A stretch of DNA of 64,000 nucleotides from the NCBI GenBank assembly GCA_037179385.1, contig CM074195.1:4706438-4770437 (forward strand). Direction: 5' to 3'. Position numbers and translations under genes: made by a program. Of the stretch, positions 36,236-48,200 are shown piece by piece. The stretch comes from Holothuria scabra. Taxonomy: Eukaryota > Echinodermata > Holothuroidea > Aspidochirotida > Holothuriidae. Position 1 is the stretch's first letter. Each line of letters opens with the position of its first letter. The notes beneath the pieces are model-generated. The model worked only from the letters and a program-made list of their open reading frames with translations. It was not told where the DNA came from and did no database searches.

Positions 36236-37284
36236 CCTCAATGACTCTAAATGAATGAGTTAAAAAAATTGTAATCTACTGTGGTTGTACTTGGTCAATG
36301 TACTATATTCTCCTTATAGCTATCTTTAACTGAGAACTTTCGATCAAGAAAGAAATGGCCACTCGTTTGTTTGTGCACTGGGATGCAATCTTCAGCAGTC
36401 TTAAACTTCGTTTGGCATTTTGGATCTATCCTAAAGTGGTATTTAACTGTCAATTGATTTAGGCACTCCCATCACTCCACCACACCATCCCTTTGCTCGG
36501 CAGTAACCCTATAGGGGCTTTACTAGCTTAAACAATTTTCTCACGTCGACGGCTTTCAGGTATACTCGTAGTGTTTGGACAAAATATGGTTAATTACAGG
36601 ATGAATCCGACATGAATAGGACACAGTGTTAATTAATTTTACTGTGATTAACTTTCTTTAGTTTTGTGTGATGAATCTGAAATACTCGGGTTTTACTTAC
36701 TCTACTCTTTTACGTGAAGTGGCCATTTTGAATTACAAAATGGCAGACTTTTTTACATTTTACTATCAGTAATACATGTTTCAATGTTAGTTTCAATCTA
36801 TTCATCACCGCATGTGACCAATTTTGAGAGAGATTAGCTTATAGACTATAGAAGATTCATCATTTTCAACTACCTTTGGACGCCATTTGGGGTCCCAGAC
36901 TGTGAGATGAGCTAGAGCTGAATATACAGAAGTGAAAACTTCCGGAGAACTATAGAATTATTTAAAGGAGGGATCCATGATTACCTTTATGATTATGATT
37001 TCCATAATAAAAGATTGAAACTCATGTCAATTTTTAACTTAAACGTGTGAAGATATTGACATTCAAATTCAAATAACAACCTATAAAGTTAAAGTAATGA
37101 CATGACAATAACTATTCTGAAAGGATTTTTCTACAAATAACTTAAGAAGCCATAGAAACAAGATTTTCTAAGTCATCATAAGTTTACTTAAAAGATAGTA
37201 TTATACCTTAGACAGGAATACTTTTTTGTGTCAAAATATTGAGTGTTATATAATGACATAACAACCACCCTGAATCTATACTTA

Positions 37285-37411
<127 letters not shown>

Positions 37412-38264
37412 GGGTAAGGAATCATGAAAAAGCCAAGTACTAAAAAATTAGTAACCACACTTGCTGTTTAGGCAAAGTTACGAAATATTAGTTCTTTAAT
37501 TTAGTTTTGATGACACCCCATGGTTAACAATACATTGCTGGGTTCACATGGCATTTATCAAGCCCATTGGATGTTTCTTCTTTAACAGAGTAACAGTAAA
37601 AACAAATTAGGTCTCTAATATAGTAACGGTGACACCGAAATGGTTAACCAGACACTTTTAGATTCAAAGGCATGTAATTAGCTCTATGGATTGTGTTAGA
37701 ACATGTTTCTATCTGACAATAATATTTTTAGTGGTATTAAATCACCTACCACCAGGATGCCTTGTCTTTTGCGGGGAATTTGGATTTTCCCAGTTGAGTT
37801 AACTAGTTCGTTTCCATATGTGAACCTATGTTTATTGTAGAAATTATATTTAACGGAATCATTATAAGAAAAGTAATAATAAAACCTTTCTTTTCAGTAA
37901 TATCTGTAGTTCTCCGGAAGATTTCACTACTGTGCATTCATCTCTAGCTCATATTACAATCCAAGAGAAATTGGAAATCTTCAATATAAGCTAATCTACC
38001 CTAAAATTGGTTAAATGCGGTGACAGCAAAGATTGCAGCAGGTATTACTGTTTAGGAAATATAAAAAATCTATCATTTTGAAATTCAAAATGGCTTCTTC
38101 ACATGATTGGAGAACAGTAAGTGGAACTCGAGTATTTCAAATTCATCACACCAAACTAGATAGAGAAAGTTAAATAAAACAAAACCGTTCGGAGAAGGAT
38201 TAATTTAACAGTCTGTCAAATTTTTACTCTTATTGCCTGTTCTACTCCTTAAATGAGTACATTG

Positions 38265-39057
38265 ACCCCATACCGCCATCTTGGAACAGAAGCCATATAT
38301 AAAATGAAGAAGTGACTGTACTTTAAGATGTATCCATAGTATTGGTAAAGGTTACTCTGCTAATGTCAAATATATCCCCTGTAAATACAAGGAAAGTTTC
38401 TGGAAACCATCGCAACGAGATATTAACTTAGTTAGGCTATTACTGCCCCCCCCCCCATTATGAGCCAATTCAACGAAAACAGGGGTTAAAGTTAATTGAG
38501 TTGTGACCACCATCTTAAATTGATATATATATAATTTGCTCCTGCAAAAAAGTTTAGACATGCTATAGACTGCAATCATTGCACTATGTGGCAGGTGGTT
38601 TTTGCTTTCTTGATATGGAATTTCCACACAAATATAGAAATGAGGAGGAATAGTGAAGTGCATTGACCCCTGGCCATAATCTTGACACAGAAACAATATA
38701 TGTAAACAGATAGTAAAATTAATTAACACTGTGTCCTATTCATGTCGGATTTATCCTGTAATTAACCATATTTTTCCAAACACTACGAGTATACCTGAAA
38801 CCGTCAAAGTGAGGAATGTAATTGTTTTAGCGAGTAATGCCCCTATAGGGTTACTGCCGAGGAAAGGGGTGGGGTGATGGAGTGATGGGAGTGCCTAAAT
38901 CAATTGGCAGTTAAATAACACCTTAGAATAGATCCAAAATGCCAAACAGAGTTTAAGACTGCTGAAGATTGCATCCCAGTGCAAAAACAAACGAGTGGTC
39001 ATGTCTTTTCTGATCGGAAGTGGCTGAGTAAAAGATAGATATAAGGAGAAAATCGTA
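38265..39057 (+). repeat. Two diverged ~397-bp tandem units
   Basis: CATTGACCCC followed by CCAT..CTTG recurs at about 38265, 38661 and 39058. The intervening parts align in order (AGACTGC..ATTGCA, AATTGR..AACACCTTA/ACCACCATCTTA). The copies explain why the right arm of the inverted-repeat element is longer than the left. Confidence 0.55.
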
Positions 39058-39591
39058 CATTGACCCCTAAAAGCCATCCCGGTTTACAAGCTCTGTGTAT
39101 AAAAAAGTGCCCTTGTCCTTGGTTGTATCTTCTGGTGCCATTTGACCAAATATCGCAGTTGTTCCAATCGAAAATGAGCATGAAAATGCTGGAATTCAAG
39201 AAAAATGGACCAAAAGTGCACTGACCGATGGCGGCCATTTTGGATTTAATACAAGATGTCTGAAAATCAACACAAGCATGTATCTTGTAATCACAGTCCT
39301 GAATGTTATGCTTAAAATTACACTTTTTGCCCCAAAGTGTAACTTAATTCAGCACAAAACCCATCATATATAGTACCATTTGATAGGAACTTTGATTGTC
39401 TTTCATATGGCACCTTACACGTTTTGATAGGCGGTTATATTCATAGAGCAGGATACAGGAACTAGAGTACGGACTCCCAATGGCGCGTACGTAAATCGTC
39501 TGTGATTGCATGGAGACACGGTATCCCTGTTCACTCTGGGCATGACTTGGGCAAAAGTCACGCGGGGAGCGATCATGTGCGTACGAACTGT

Positions 39592-41490
39592 ATGGCAGAA
39601 ATCGATTCGCCCAATTCCTGCGACTTATTTGTCCTTGTAGAATTTGTAGTTCATCCTAAAAAGTGGCATAAGCTGTTCGCTTTGACGCGTAAAGGTATTT
39701 TCTAACTTTTCACGTCAACAGAAGTGGTCGGCAAGGGGTTGAATTTGCTTTTCAGTGATAAAAAGAGAAACGTTAAAGGAACGCACTCATGCAGGCAAGG
39801 ACAACTCGCCTTTGTAAGACAAAACGGCCTCACAGTGCTTTTGTAAAGTCGGACAACTCGCCATCTACAGTATTAAAAGCATATAGCCCTTCATATACAG
39901 ACAATTCGGCCTCTTAATGAAGCTGGCTACTCAGACAGCTCGGCACCTAATGAAACTCTGAACAGAGGAGACAACTCGTCCCCAAATGAAGTCGCAAATG
40001 TAGGCCTATCCTAACATTCCAACATTTTTCTCATGTTTGATTTTACATATTTTCTGTGAAGATTGAAAAATGAACATTAAAAAGGAAGGCATATTCTTCT
40101 ACTAAACTGAATACCTAAGTCACTGGGTAGGGAGGGGTTCTTATCATTTTTTTTTCTTTTTCATTTTCAAATTAAAAACTATGCCTAGTAAAGTAGTATA
40201 GACTGGGCAGCACAAGTGGCATGACGTGACTGGTTTTATTTTATTTTAGTAGCTGGTCAGCTGTTACTTAGTCATATGTTGTAAGTGGTTGACTGAAAAG
40301 ATGAACCAGAATATTTTTGCCAATTGAATCAGTCAGCTTGATATACAGGGGGTAAAAAGTTATTTAACGTCACTCCCTTCTACGGCTGACTAAAAGTTCT
40401 CATGAAAGTGACTCACGCAGCCTTGTGAATTAGGGGCAGCTAATTAAATACTGTAACTATAGATGCCAAACTGAAAAGTGCAAAATTTGGGAAAGGGAAG
40501 ACTTGCAATAGCCACAATGCACCTTTGAATATTTTTGAAATGTCACTCCACAATTTCCCACTGTACATTCCAAGGTGTAGGCTGCAATGTGCTACCATGA
40601 TATGCAAACTACAGCCTAACTAAAGCCAAACTAAAGCCTGCTTTGTGCCTCTTGTATAAAATACTTCTCAGCTTGTCATAATGGCAACAGTGACACTTGC
40701 AGAAACCAGTGTTGTAATCGAGTCACTAAATCTAGTGACTCAAGTCACCAGTTTTCAAACTATTTCAATGCGGAAATAACTCCTGAATTCTATCGAGTCA
40801 CTATCATTTTGAGAGGAAGTGACATGAGTCGTGATTGTTTCCCATAATTTTGCTTTTGCTTGTTGAATGTCTCCCTCAACTGTGTAAACTTCAGTAATTG
40901 CAAGGTATGGTGATCCAGAATTAACATTTTCTTTCAAAATATTCAAGGTGTACATGATGATAATTAAAAGTCAGTTGACACTTTGTAGGTTAAATGAACC
41001 TGGACTTAAAAGATGACACCCAAGCAGTTCCAATTCTCTTAACCTTCTTCATTAACCCCCTCGATCCCTCCTCTGCCTAAAATTCCTCATCCAGACACAA
41101 TCTCAGGCTGTTACTTCAGGGTGATCATACCTGATCCCAGTGTATAATCAAACATTCTCAGTACAGTACAGTGTGTATGAGTTCTGTACTCTCCACGTTT
41201 TGAACTTGCTTTCAGTCAAAGAGTAGAGCCAATTGGGAATTTCTGTGGATGTGGACTAACTACAAAAATTATAGTTTGGGGTGGAGCTTTAAATGTCTTT
41301 GTTCACTTCATTATCTGCTTGTGTGGCAGATGCCTTCAGACATGACCACATCCAGCGCAAAGTACAGGAAACAGTTCATGGCCAGCAGCACTATGAATCT
41401 GACATCCCTAAGGTTTCTCCCTGCAAGTGCAAGAAAAAAATGAAACCATCAGTTTCTGTTTGGGTTGAAGATTGTTATCATTTACCATGA
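39592..41490 (+). CDS. Probable two-exon gene, ~87-residue protein of unknown function
   Basis: Exon 1 is 39592-39694: ATG in a CpG-bearing context, reading MAEIDSPNSCDLFVLVEFVV and ending CGTAAAG|GTATTT (phase 1). Exon 2 is 41330-41490: acceptor CTGCTTGTGTGGCAG, starting in phase 1, reading DAFRHDHIQRKVQETVHG, then a CKCKKKMK basic Cys patch and VWVEDCYHLP with TGA at 41488-41490. The phases join cleanly to 88 codons including the stop. ATTAAA follows at about 41494. The protein is short, soluble-looking and mixed in charge. I recognise no family. The intron (1.64 kb) contains degenerate repeats at 39800-40000. Inverted repeat copies at 39425-39495 and 42045-42120 lie outside both ends. Confidence 0.5.
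39798..40000 (+). repeat. Degenerate minisatellite, GACAACTCGCC units
   Basis: GACAACTCGCC or close variants (GACAATTCGGCC, GACAGCTCGGC, GACAACTCGTCC) recur five times at spacings of about 34-50 bp, each followed by TRATGAAR-type sequence in the later units. Confidence 0.65.
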
Positions 41491-42279
41491 TGTATTAAAA
41501 CCAAATGCAACCCATAGCATTCTTTTAAGTGTTGGTAAAAGTAAGTTTACACTGTATACAGCCTGCTAAATAGTAACACGCCCTGTAGGCCATTTTTGCC
41601 CCATCTGACCTAAATTCCTAGCCCCACCAGTGTAAAAAGACCTCGTGTTTATATAACATCTCATTGCATCCTGAAAAGGCTCCATGCACAAAGTTTACAG
41701 AAGGAGTGGGGATTATTTAGAATCAGAAACTATCCAGTAACGTTAGGCGTAATATATACTGTATACTACGTATATAGGCCTATTGCATACTAACAGTGTT
41801 ACAGGAACGTGCCCACACTAGGTGAAGAAAAATGCGTCTTTTTCAACTTAAACAAGAATAAAATACGAAACCATCACAAGAAACTTACAATTTATGAGAG
41901 ATACTACATCCTCCTCTTTTTCTGATAGAAGTAGATGATTTTAGAAATCAAATTTTTGGACGTTCATGTGCATGTGATTTGTATGAATCTCTATGTAAGC
42001 GATCGGTCTGTTGCCCAGATAGAATATGGGTACTGAGTGCCCATACGATCACAGCTGTTTTAGGGAGTCCGCCCTCTAGTTCCTATTATCCTACTCTATG
42101 GTTATATCCAAGTTTTGTTATCAAACATAGTGATTCCTACTAAAACATGGCCGCCATTTTGACAAATGGCCGCCAGACCTACTAGCACGGCACGGCAGAC
42201 TCACATATCTTAACATCCCAGGTGACTCGCTTCATGCTGATATACTTCGTTATTGTACCTTGTTAATCTGCACCCAAGA

Positions 42280-42500
42280 CAGAAACCTATTGATTTTGGT
42301 TCCGGTCAAAGGTCATTTGAGGTCACCAGGGGCCAAATACCAAAAACCATGTAAACACGGTATCTTGAAGCGAGGAAGTAGTGACAAGTTCATATTTGGT
42401 CTATAAATTTGGGATTCTCAGAAGGAGAACTCTCTTGATTTTGGTGGAGGTCAAAAGTCGTTTGAAGTCGCCTCCACAAAAACTGCGACAACCTCCAAAA
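42280..42500 (+). repeat. Tandem repeat units, GATTTTGG..GGTCAAAGGTCATTTG type
   Basis: Two units about 145 bp apart share TTGATTTTGGT, GGTCAAA(G)GTC(A/G)TTTGA, and (C/T)ATATTTGGT. Related units reappear at 43570-44170, on the other side of the foldback element. Confidence 0.65.
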
Positions 42501-42534
42501 TGAATTGAAACCACGTTATATCAAGATGCAGTTA

Positions 42535-42610
42535 ATTAGTCAGTCAGTCAGTCAGTCAGTGTCAGCCTCAGTCAGACAAGTCAGTCAGTCAGCCAGTCAC
42601 AGTCAGTTAA
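42535..42610 (+). repeat. (GTCA)n microsatellite
   Basis: Imperfect GTCA/CAGT tetranucleotide repeats, about 75 bp. Confidence 0.95.
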
Positions 42611-42654
42611 TTAGATTGAGTTTTTCGGCCGAGTTTCCAACCAATTGATTCAAT

Positions 42655-43475
42655 GCGGTATCAAATCATGGGGAATCGACACATACCAATTTAATTCGAA
42701 TTGCACTGATTTAAAATGGCATATACCAATTTAACTTCGACTAATACCGATTTAAATCGACACATACCATTTTAAATCGACACGTACCGTTTTACTTCAT
42801 CGACATATTTGATATCCCGATTTCGCAATCCCGGCAAAACACATGCTCTTTGCAACTCGCTAAGGCCTCACTTCTTTGTACGCATTTACCAACTGTTAAA
42901 TGCTGATTGCTGTCACGCTCTGTTGAGTATGGTAAGTTGCCATCAATTAGCGTACATGTCAGTAGGCCTAAGTTAGTTAGACGTTGTTGTTGTACATATC
43001 AGTTTCTAACCAATTGGTAAAAGTCGGGCCAACCTTTTGTCCAGTTGTGACTCCCTGGCTTGTTTTCAGTACTCCATTGCTAATAGTACGAAGCACAACC
43101 ACAATAGTTTCCATTTTTCTTTCGTTTAAAGTCATTCAGGTGGTGAGGCCTTAGCGGATTGCAAAGAGTATTTGCTTAGCGGCGGTTGCGAAATCGGGAT
43201 TTCAAATATGTTAATTATGTAAATCGGTAGGTTTCGATTTCAAATGGTGTATGTCGATTTAAACTCGTATATGTCAGATTAAATCGGTAGTGTCGATTTG
43301 AATTAGTATGTCAGTTTTAATTGATGTGTGTCGATTTAAATTGGTATGGGTCAGTTTTAATTCGTATGTGTCGAATTAAATTGGTATATGTCGATTTCAA
43401 TTGGTACGTGTCGATTTAAAGTAGTACGTGTCGATTTAAATGGTATGTATCAGTTCCCCATAATTTCATACGATT
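42655..43475. mobile_element. Foldback element with arms of 21-bp tandem repeats
   Basis: The left arm (42655-42875) has units such as ATCGACACATACCAATTTAA, then GATATCCCGATTTCGCAA and GCCTCAC. The right arm (43143-43475) is its reverse complement (GTGAGGCC, GCGAAATCGGGATTTCAAAT, then tandem TATGTCGATTTAAAT units). The ~270-bp centre has no gene; it contains a SINE fragment (about 43030-43140). The arms differ in unit number (about 7 versus 12). This is the architecture of foldback-type non-autonomous DNA transposons. Confidence 0.85.
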
Positions 43476-43483
43476 GCTCGCCA

Positions 43484-43556
43484 TACCTGCCGAGACTCGA
43501 ACTCCCAACATTCCGACTGCAATTCTGATGCTCTAACCACTGGACCAAAGAGTGGG
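43484..43556 (-). mobile_element. tRNA-derived SINE head
   Basis: On the minus strand there is a clear A box (TGGTCCAGTGGTTAGAGCAT) and B box (GAGTTCGAGTCTC) at tRNA spacing. The acceptor and T stems do not pair, so it is a tRNA-derived SINE head or tRNA pseudogene rather than a functional tRNA. It lies next to the right end of the foldback element. Confidence 0.7.
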
Positions 43557-43569
43557 TCTCAAGATAGAA

Positions 43570-44170
43570 AAGATGGACACCTCTCATATTTGGTATATGG
43601 ATTTGTCATGTTGAGAAGAAGAACACTTTTGTTTTGGTAGAGGTCGAATGTCTTTTAAGCTTACGAGGGACAGAACCCGAAAAACCTTGTAAACATCATA
43701 TTCAAGGTTGAAAAAGACACTTTTCATATTTGGTATATCTGGCGAAACTTCCATACCCAGTAATAATGACAAAAGTTTGATGGAGAGGGTTGTATTTGGA
43801 TTTTTAACAATTCAATTGAGACGACATTGGAAGATTTTGGACGATGTGTTTCCATCTTTGGATATGTTTTTTATGTTTTTTTTTTTGTTTTTTTTTTTGG
43901 ACACTCTTCAAATTTAGTATATGGATTTGTCATGTTGATAAGAAGAACCCTTTTGTTTTGATAGAGGTCAAAAGTTATATAAGCGTTCTAGGAACAGAAC
44001 CCGAAAAATCTTGTAAATATGATATTTCAAGTTAAAAAAGAACACTTTTCGTACCGTTTTTCTATGCCGAGTAATAATGACAAACTTTCGATGAAGAGGA
44101 TTGAGTGGGACGACATTGGAAGATTTTGGACGAAGTGTTTCCATTTGTGAAGTTTTCCTTTCGCTTTTTG
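43570..44170 (+). repeat. Two tandem units of about 320 bp
   Basis: TATATGGATTTGTCATGTTGA recurs at about 43597 and 43918. It is followed in both units by AAGAAGAAC.CTTTTGTTTTG, ACAGAACCCGAAAA.CTTGTAAA, GAGTAATAATGACAAA and CGACATTGGAAGATTTTGGA. T runs at 43875-43900 separate the units. Confidence 0.85.
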
Positions 44171-44656
44171 GACGATTGTGCCAAAAAGCACTGCTTTGTT
44201 GAAAATTTCATTGCCAAGAAGAACAAATTATAAAGTTTTGGTATCAAAATCTCCCAAAAGTGTAGGACGAAATCGGGAGATGAAAAGCATCGTCCATAAT
44301 ACAATCCTCAAAAATCGTTTCATTATTCGTTGTTTTGCTTCATTCAGATGCTTTAGCGCCATTTCTATAATACATTTCTTTCCCTTTCTTTCCATGTTAC
44401 AAAGGAACTACAATTAAAATTAATATTTTTAATAAAGAGGCTTTATGGTTTTTAAGTACCGATCCCATATGTTCTTAGTTTGAAATAAATTTAATTTGGA
44501 CCCTATAATGCACTTGACACTACCTGTAACGGCCTTTTCGGAAAAGAAGGTTGCAGTTTCTTTGTAATGGTAATGTAATTGGTAACCCTATGGTACCACA
44601 GAACGTCATTTTTGCATTTTGTTTGCTTCTTAGACTCGTTTTTGTTTACCACTTAG

Positions 44657-45264
44657 ACTCGTTTGTCACACACAAGGATGTAAACTGGCTCACTGGAAAG
44701 ACTGTCGGCGGGTGTCAGTCGAGTAAAAGAAATGAACTATATGAACATTTGGACATGGATGCTCAAGAAGTTGAAAGCATATGTCGTGAGCAGCAAATCC
44801 AAGGTCAACAATCTCTTGAAGAAGAAGTATATTCAATTCTGAATCATGGCCTACGAGTGAAGGAGAAGAGAACACGACGCTACCTGCTTGAAAAGTTGCA
44901 AACATTTGATCCGTACTTGGCACGAAGCTATATGTCATTTCTTACTCGAGTGTTACTAGAAACTTTGTTGGAAAAGCGTTTGACTCTACAGGACGTGATA
45001 TGGATGACCGATAAACTCGTTGGTGGATTTTGCTTCAACAGAGTGAACTCACTCTATGTCCTCTTTGACATAGAAGATGAGGACATTGAAAGGATACGCA
45101 CTAATTACGTACGAAAGGGAGATTCCATTGTGGATGAGGTGTTTATGATTCTAGACTATGGGTTGCGTATTCAAAAGAAAAAGAGGAGATACCTTTTCGA
45201 AAATTTGCTTCTTTTCGATGAAGATCTTGCCCATAGTTACCAGGAGTACCTGTTAAGTCAGTAA
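44657..45264 (+). CDS. Protein with two tandem death-domain-like repeats
   Basis: Open plus-strand frame ending TAA 45262-45264. Two ~90-residue repeats share about 40% identity: repeat 1 from about DVNWLTGKTVGG to FDPYLARSY, repeat 2 from DVIWMTDKLVGG to FDEDLAHSY. Shared landmarks in order are D-V-x-W-(L/M)-T-x-K-x-V-G-G, LY, acidic-I, EEV..IL..GLR, (R)RYL and FD..LA.SY. The helical spacing and the early Trp resemble the death-domain fold (protein-protein adaptors of apoptosis and innate signalling); this is inference. Acceptors after 44656 (TTTACCACTTAG, phase 1) and 44633 (TTTGCTTCTTAG, phase 2) suggest the frame starts as an exon here. Codons upstream to 44551 are open but hydrophobic and intron-like. 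No donor is needed, as the stop is in this exon. AATAAA lies at about 45914. Confidence 0.75.
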
Positions 45265-45269
45265 ATTAG

Positions 45270-48200
45270 GCCTGATAGTCTTCTTACCTTCTAATGTAAC
45301 CGGCATCGATTTGATCTAGAGAGGGAGGCATGGCCATTTCCATCAAACGTTCACTGCGAAAAAATGATACAAAGGTCAATGCGGATAATTGCAAAACGTG
45401 TGGGATTCATCCCCCCCCCCCCAAAAAAAAAACAAGAAAATCGAAGCCCAAGTTACGGAATCCTTCCAGTCTGTGGCGCAGTAAAGAAATATCTCCGGGG
45501 AGGAGGAAGGAAGAAGGGGAGGTCTGCTTGACAAAGAGGAAGACGGATAGATGGATTACCTAGATCGAAGTTACATTTGGAAACAAAATATGAGTCAAAA
45601 CTAAGGTACCATCGTCAAAACGTTTGGCGATATCACAATAACAAATGTTGTGAATACATGTTCTGTACACACATACTGTACCATTCTAGAGTATTAAAGA
45701 GAAGCAAATCTAGTGATTTATTGTTAAGCAAGCCTAAAGGCCTCAAAAACAGGAAGTATTCCCTGTAGTCAGCCATTTACATGAACATCAATTCGAGAAA
45801 TGGATACCATTACGATAGGCGAAATGGTGACGGTACATTTTAAACAATGTCTCAGCCGTAATCTGAAGAGGAATCTAATCAGAAGGACAATGAATACTGA
45901 GTAATCTGATCAAATAAAGTAATAAGATTAACTCTAGTAATGATTGAAAACCGTTAACCTTTCAACAGAACAAATCAAATTAGGAAGAAATTCTTATTTT
46001 CTTACTCTGTGAAGGGAGGTTTTTAGGGTGAAGAGTGACATCAAGTATTTCTTCCAGTTATAATTGACAAACGACACTTTCTTCATCATATTGTAGACTT
46101 CATCAAAACTATTTCAATGACAAACAAAACTTTGGCCAAAAATATTCTTAAAAAATTAAAAACAAAAATAATTCACTTACCTTCTACGCTAATTTGGACC
46201 AATTACTGTGGCAGGGGTCTTAAATGTTGAAACCAACCCACCAATTTGAGGACCTCTTCTCATGCGAAAAGTAGTTGTTTCATATACATGGCCTCAAATC
46301 ATTAACTTTGTGCAGTCATCTAGGCCACGATCGGATCGTAAATATCTTTTGCAGCTTGATTTCAGTTTTGTGTAAAGAAATAAAAACAGCACTTTAATTG
46401 CTAATATATATATTATGAAATTTCTACTTTATCGTGCTTTTTTTTTGATTGATCGATTTTTACACTGCTAAGGTACAGGTACTTTAAGGGACCTGTAAGC
46501 AAACGAGCTACCACTAGGGGGTATAGAAGACCAACTAAAATGCATTACAGCAAAAGAATCTTATAACATTCTAGGATGGAAAATATGGTACTCTCCACTT
46601 TACTCCTTTTGACTATGTGCTCTTTATCGTCCTTTTTAATGTAAAGCGTATATGCTTCACATTTACAACCAATTAGTTAATTTAACGCTTTTTCATGAAA
46701 AGGTAGCTATAGGCTGGTGGCTGATGTTCTACACAAGTAAAGCAGAAACTGTGGTTATAAAAAGTACAAATAGTATCGCAATGGAAAAAAATAAATTAAT
46801 TGCGACCCACATACATTTCGTTTTCTTTTTGATAACTTTCTCATTTCTAGGTTTTCGTAAATGGTCTTAACAGCCGTTTTTGTAGTCTGGTTTGTTACAG
46901 ATAAAAAATAAAGTAGATAAAGCGATTCAGTTCCTGCATATTTTTTCTTACCAATTTCCTCCTCTTACATGAAAAGAACGGTCCAAGGTTAAATTATATT
47001 TTGATGTATTTAAAGGGGTAGGGCTTTTTCAATGACTGCAAACTCTGGCACGATTTGCAGTGAACATCCGATGTTTGGTTTTGAGAATATGAGCAAGTGA
47101 AGTTGCCAGATTGTCAACGAAAAGCGAACCTGAAGCAAACACTTATTGCATCAATATCCTCACATTAATGAACAGGCTGATTTCTATTTAAAATGTACAC
47201 CCAATTTTTCCGCAATGATCCCATGTTATGAGAATGCGATTATCAGGCATGGAAACTTCAAAATTTTAAAAAGAGGCCTATCTCTTTCACCTTCAACGGT
47301 AACATAACACACTGAAAGAACAAAAAGGAACAAATCAACCTTCTCAAGATGCGGAATAGACATAACATCTACTGCTCAGCATCACTTTTGAAACACCAAT
47401 GGCGTAACTAGAATTTTTGATAGGGGTGGCCACCTGCAGGTCCTGATTGCCGGTATACTTTGTGTTCCTTGAAATTACAGATGTTTTATGACCTTCAACG
47501 CTTTCTGTTTGTTTGCTTGCATGTCATTGTGAACATAGCGTGCCTTACAAAATACATCACCCCATTAGGGTAAGAGTGCTATTAGACCGTAGGCCGAAGC
47601 AGGAAAAGTACTTTAAAAATTGACTTTTGTTGCAAAGTTGTGGAGTCTACATGAAACCAAATTTATTTTGTTTCCAATATGCATTTTTTTCCAAAAATGA
47701 TTTTTCTCAGTCATCAAAATTGCACATTATTGATAAATAAGACAAAATGGCGGCCAAATTTCCACATATAGCCTGTACAAAATGAGCTTATCCTGCAAAA
47801 AGCATGAAATTGACCTGAAGGCAGATTTTGCTAGCTTTTAAACTTAAAAATGGTAAATTAATCATTGGCAGTCGATCTTGTAAAAATTCTAATCTTCTAA
47901 AGGTCAAAAATTGCCCAAAACAGAAATAGAGGGCGCTGCTTTTTAAAGCTGAGCACTGCTTTACAAAGCAGCTATACGGTAAAATTGATTTTGTACCAGT
48001 TCTGTTTACTGATATTGCGCAATGAGGGCTGTTTACGGCTTCTGTTCTCCTGGCAGACATCAGCATCCCCTCCCCAGTCCCCAGGGGAATAGGGAAGGGT
48101 CATAATAGGCACCACCCTTGCCTATTGGCTGTAATGCCTTTTAAACTTGCTTCAAAAAGTGCAATAATATAGTGCTAATTTGTATTCAGCCCTCATCCTA

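Noticed and set aside
43484..43556. Functional tRNA gene
   Set aside because: A and B boxes are good, but the acceptor and T stems do not pair. It is better explained as a SINE head.
45330..45563. 77-codon Lys/Pro-rich frame after the death-domain-like gene
   Set aside because: Driven by C and A homopolymers; it lies in the likely 3-prime UTR.
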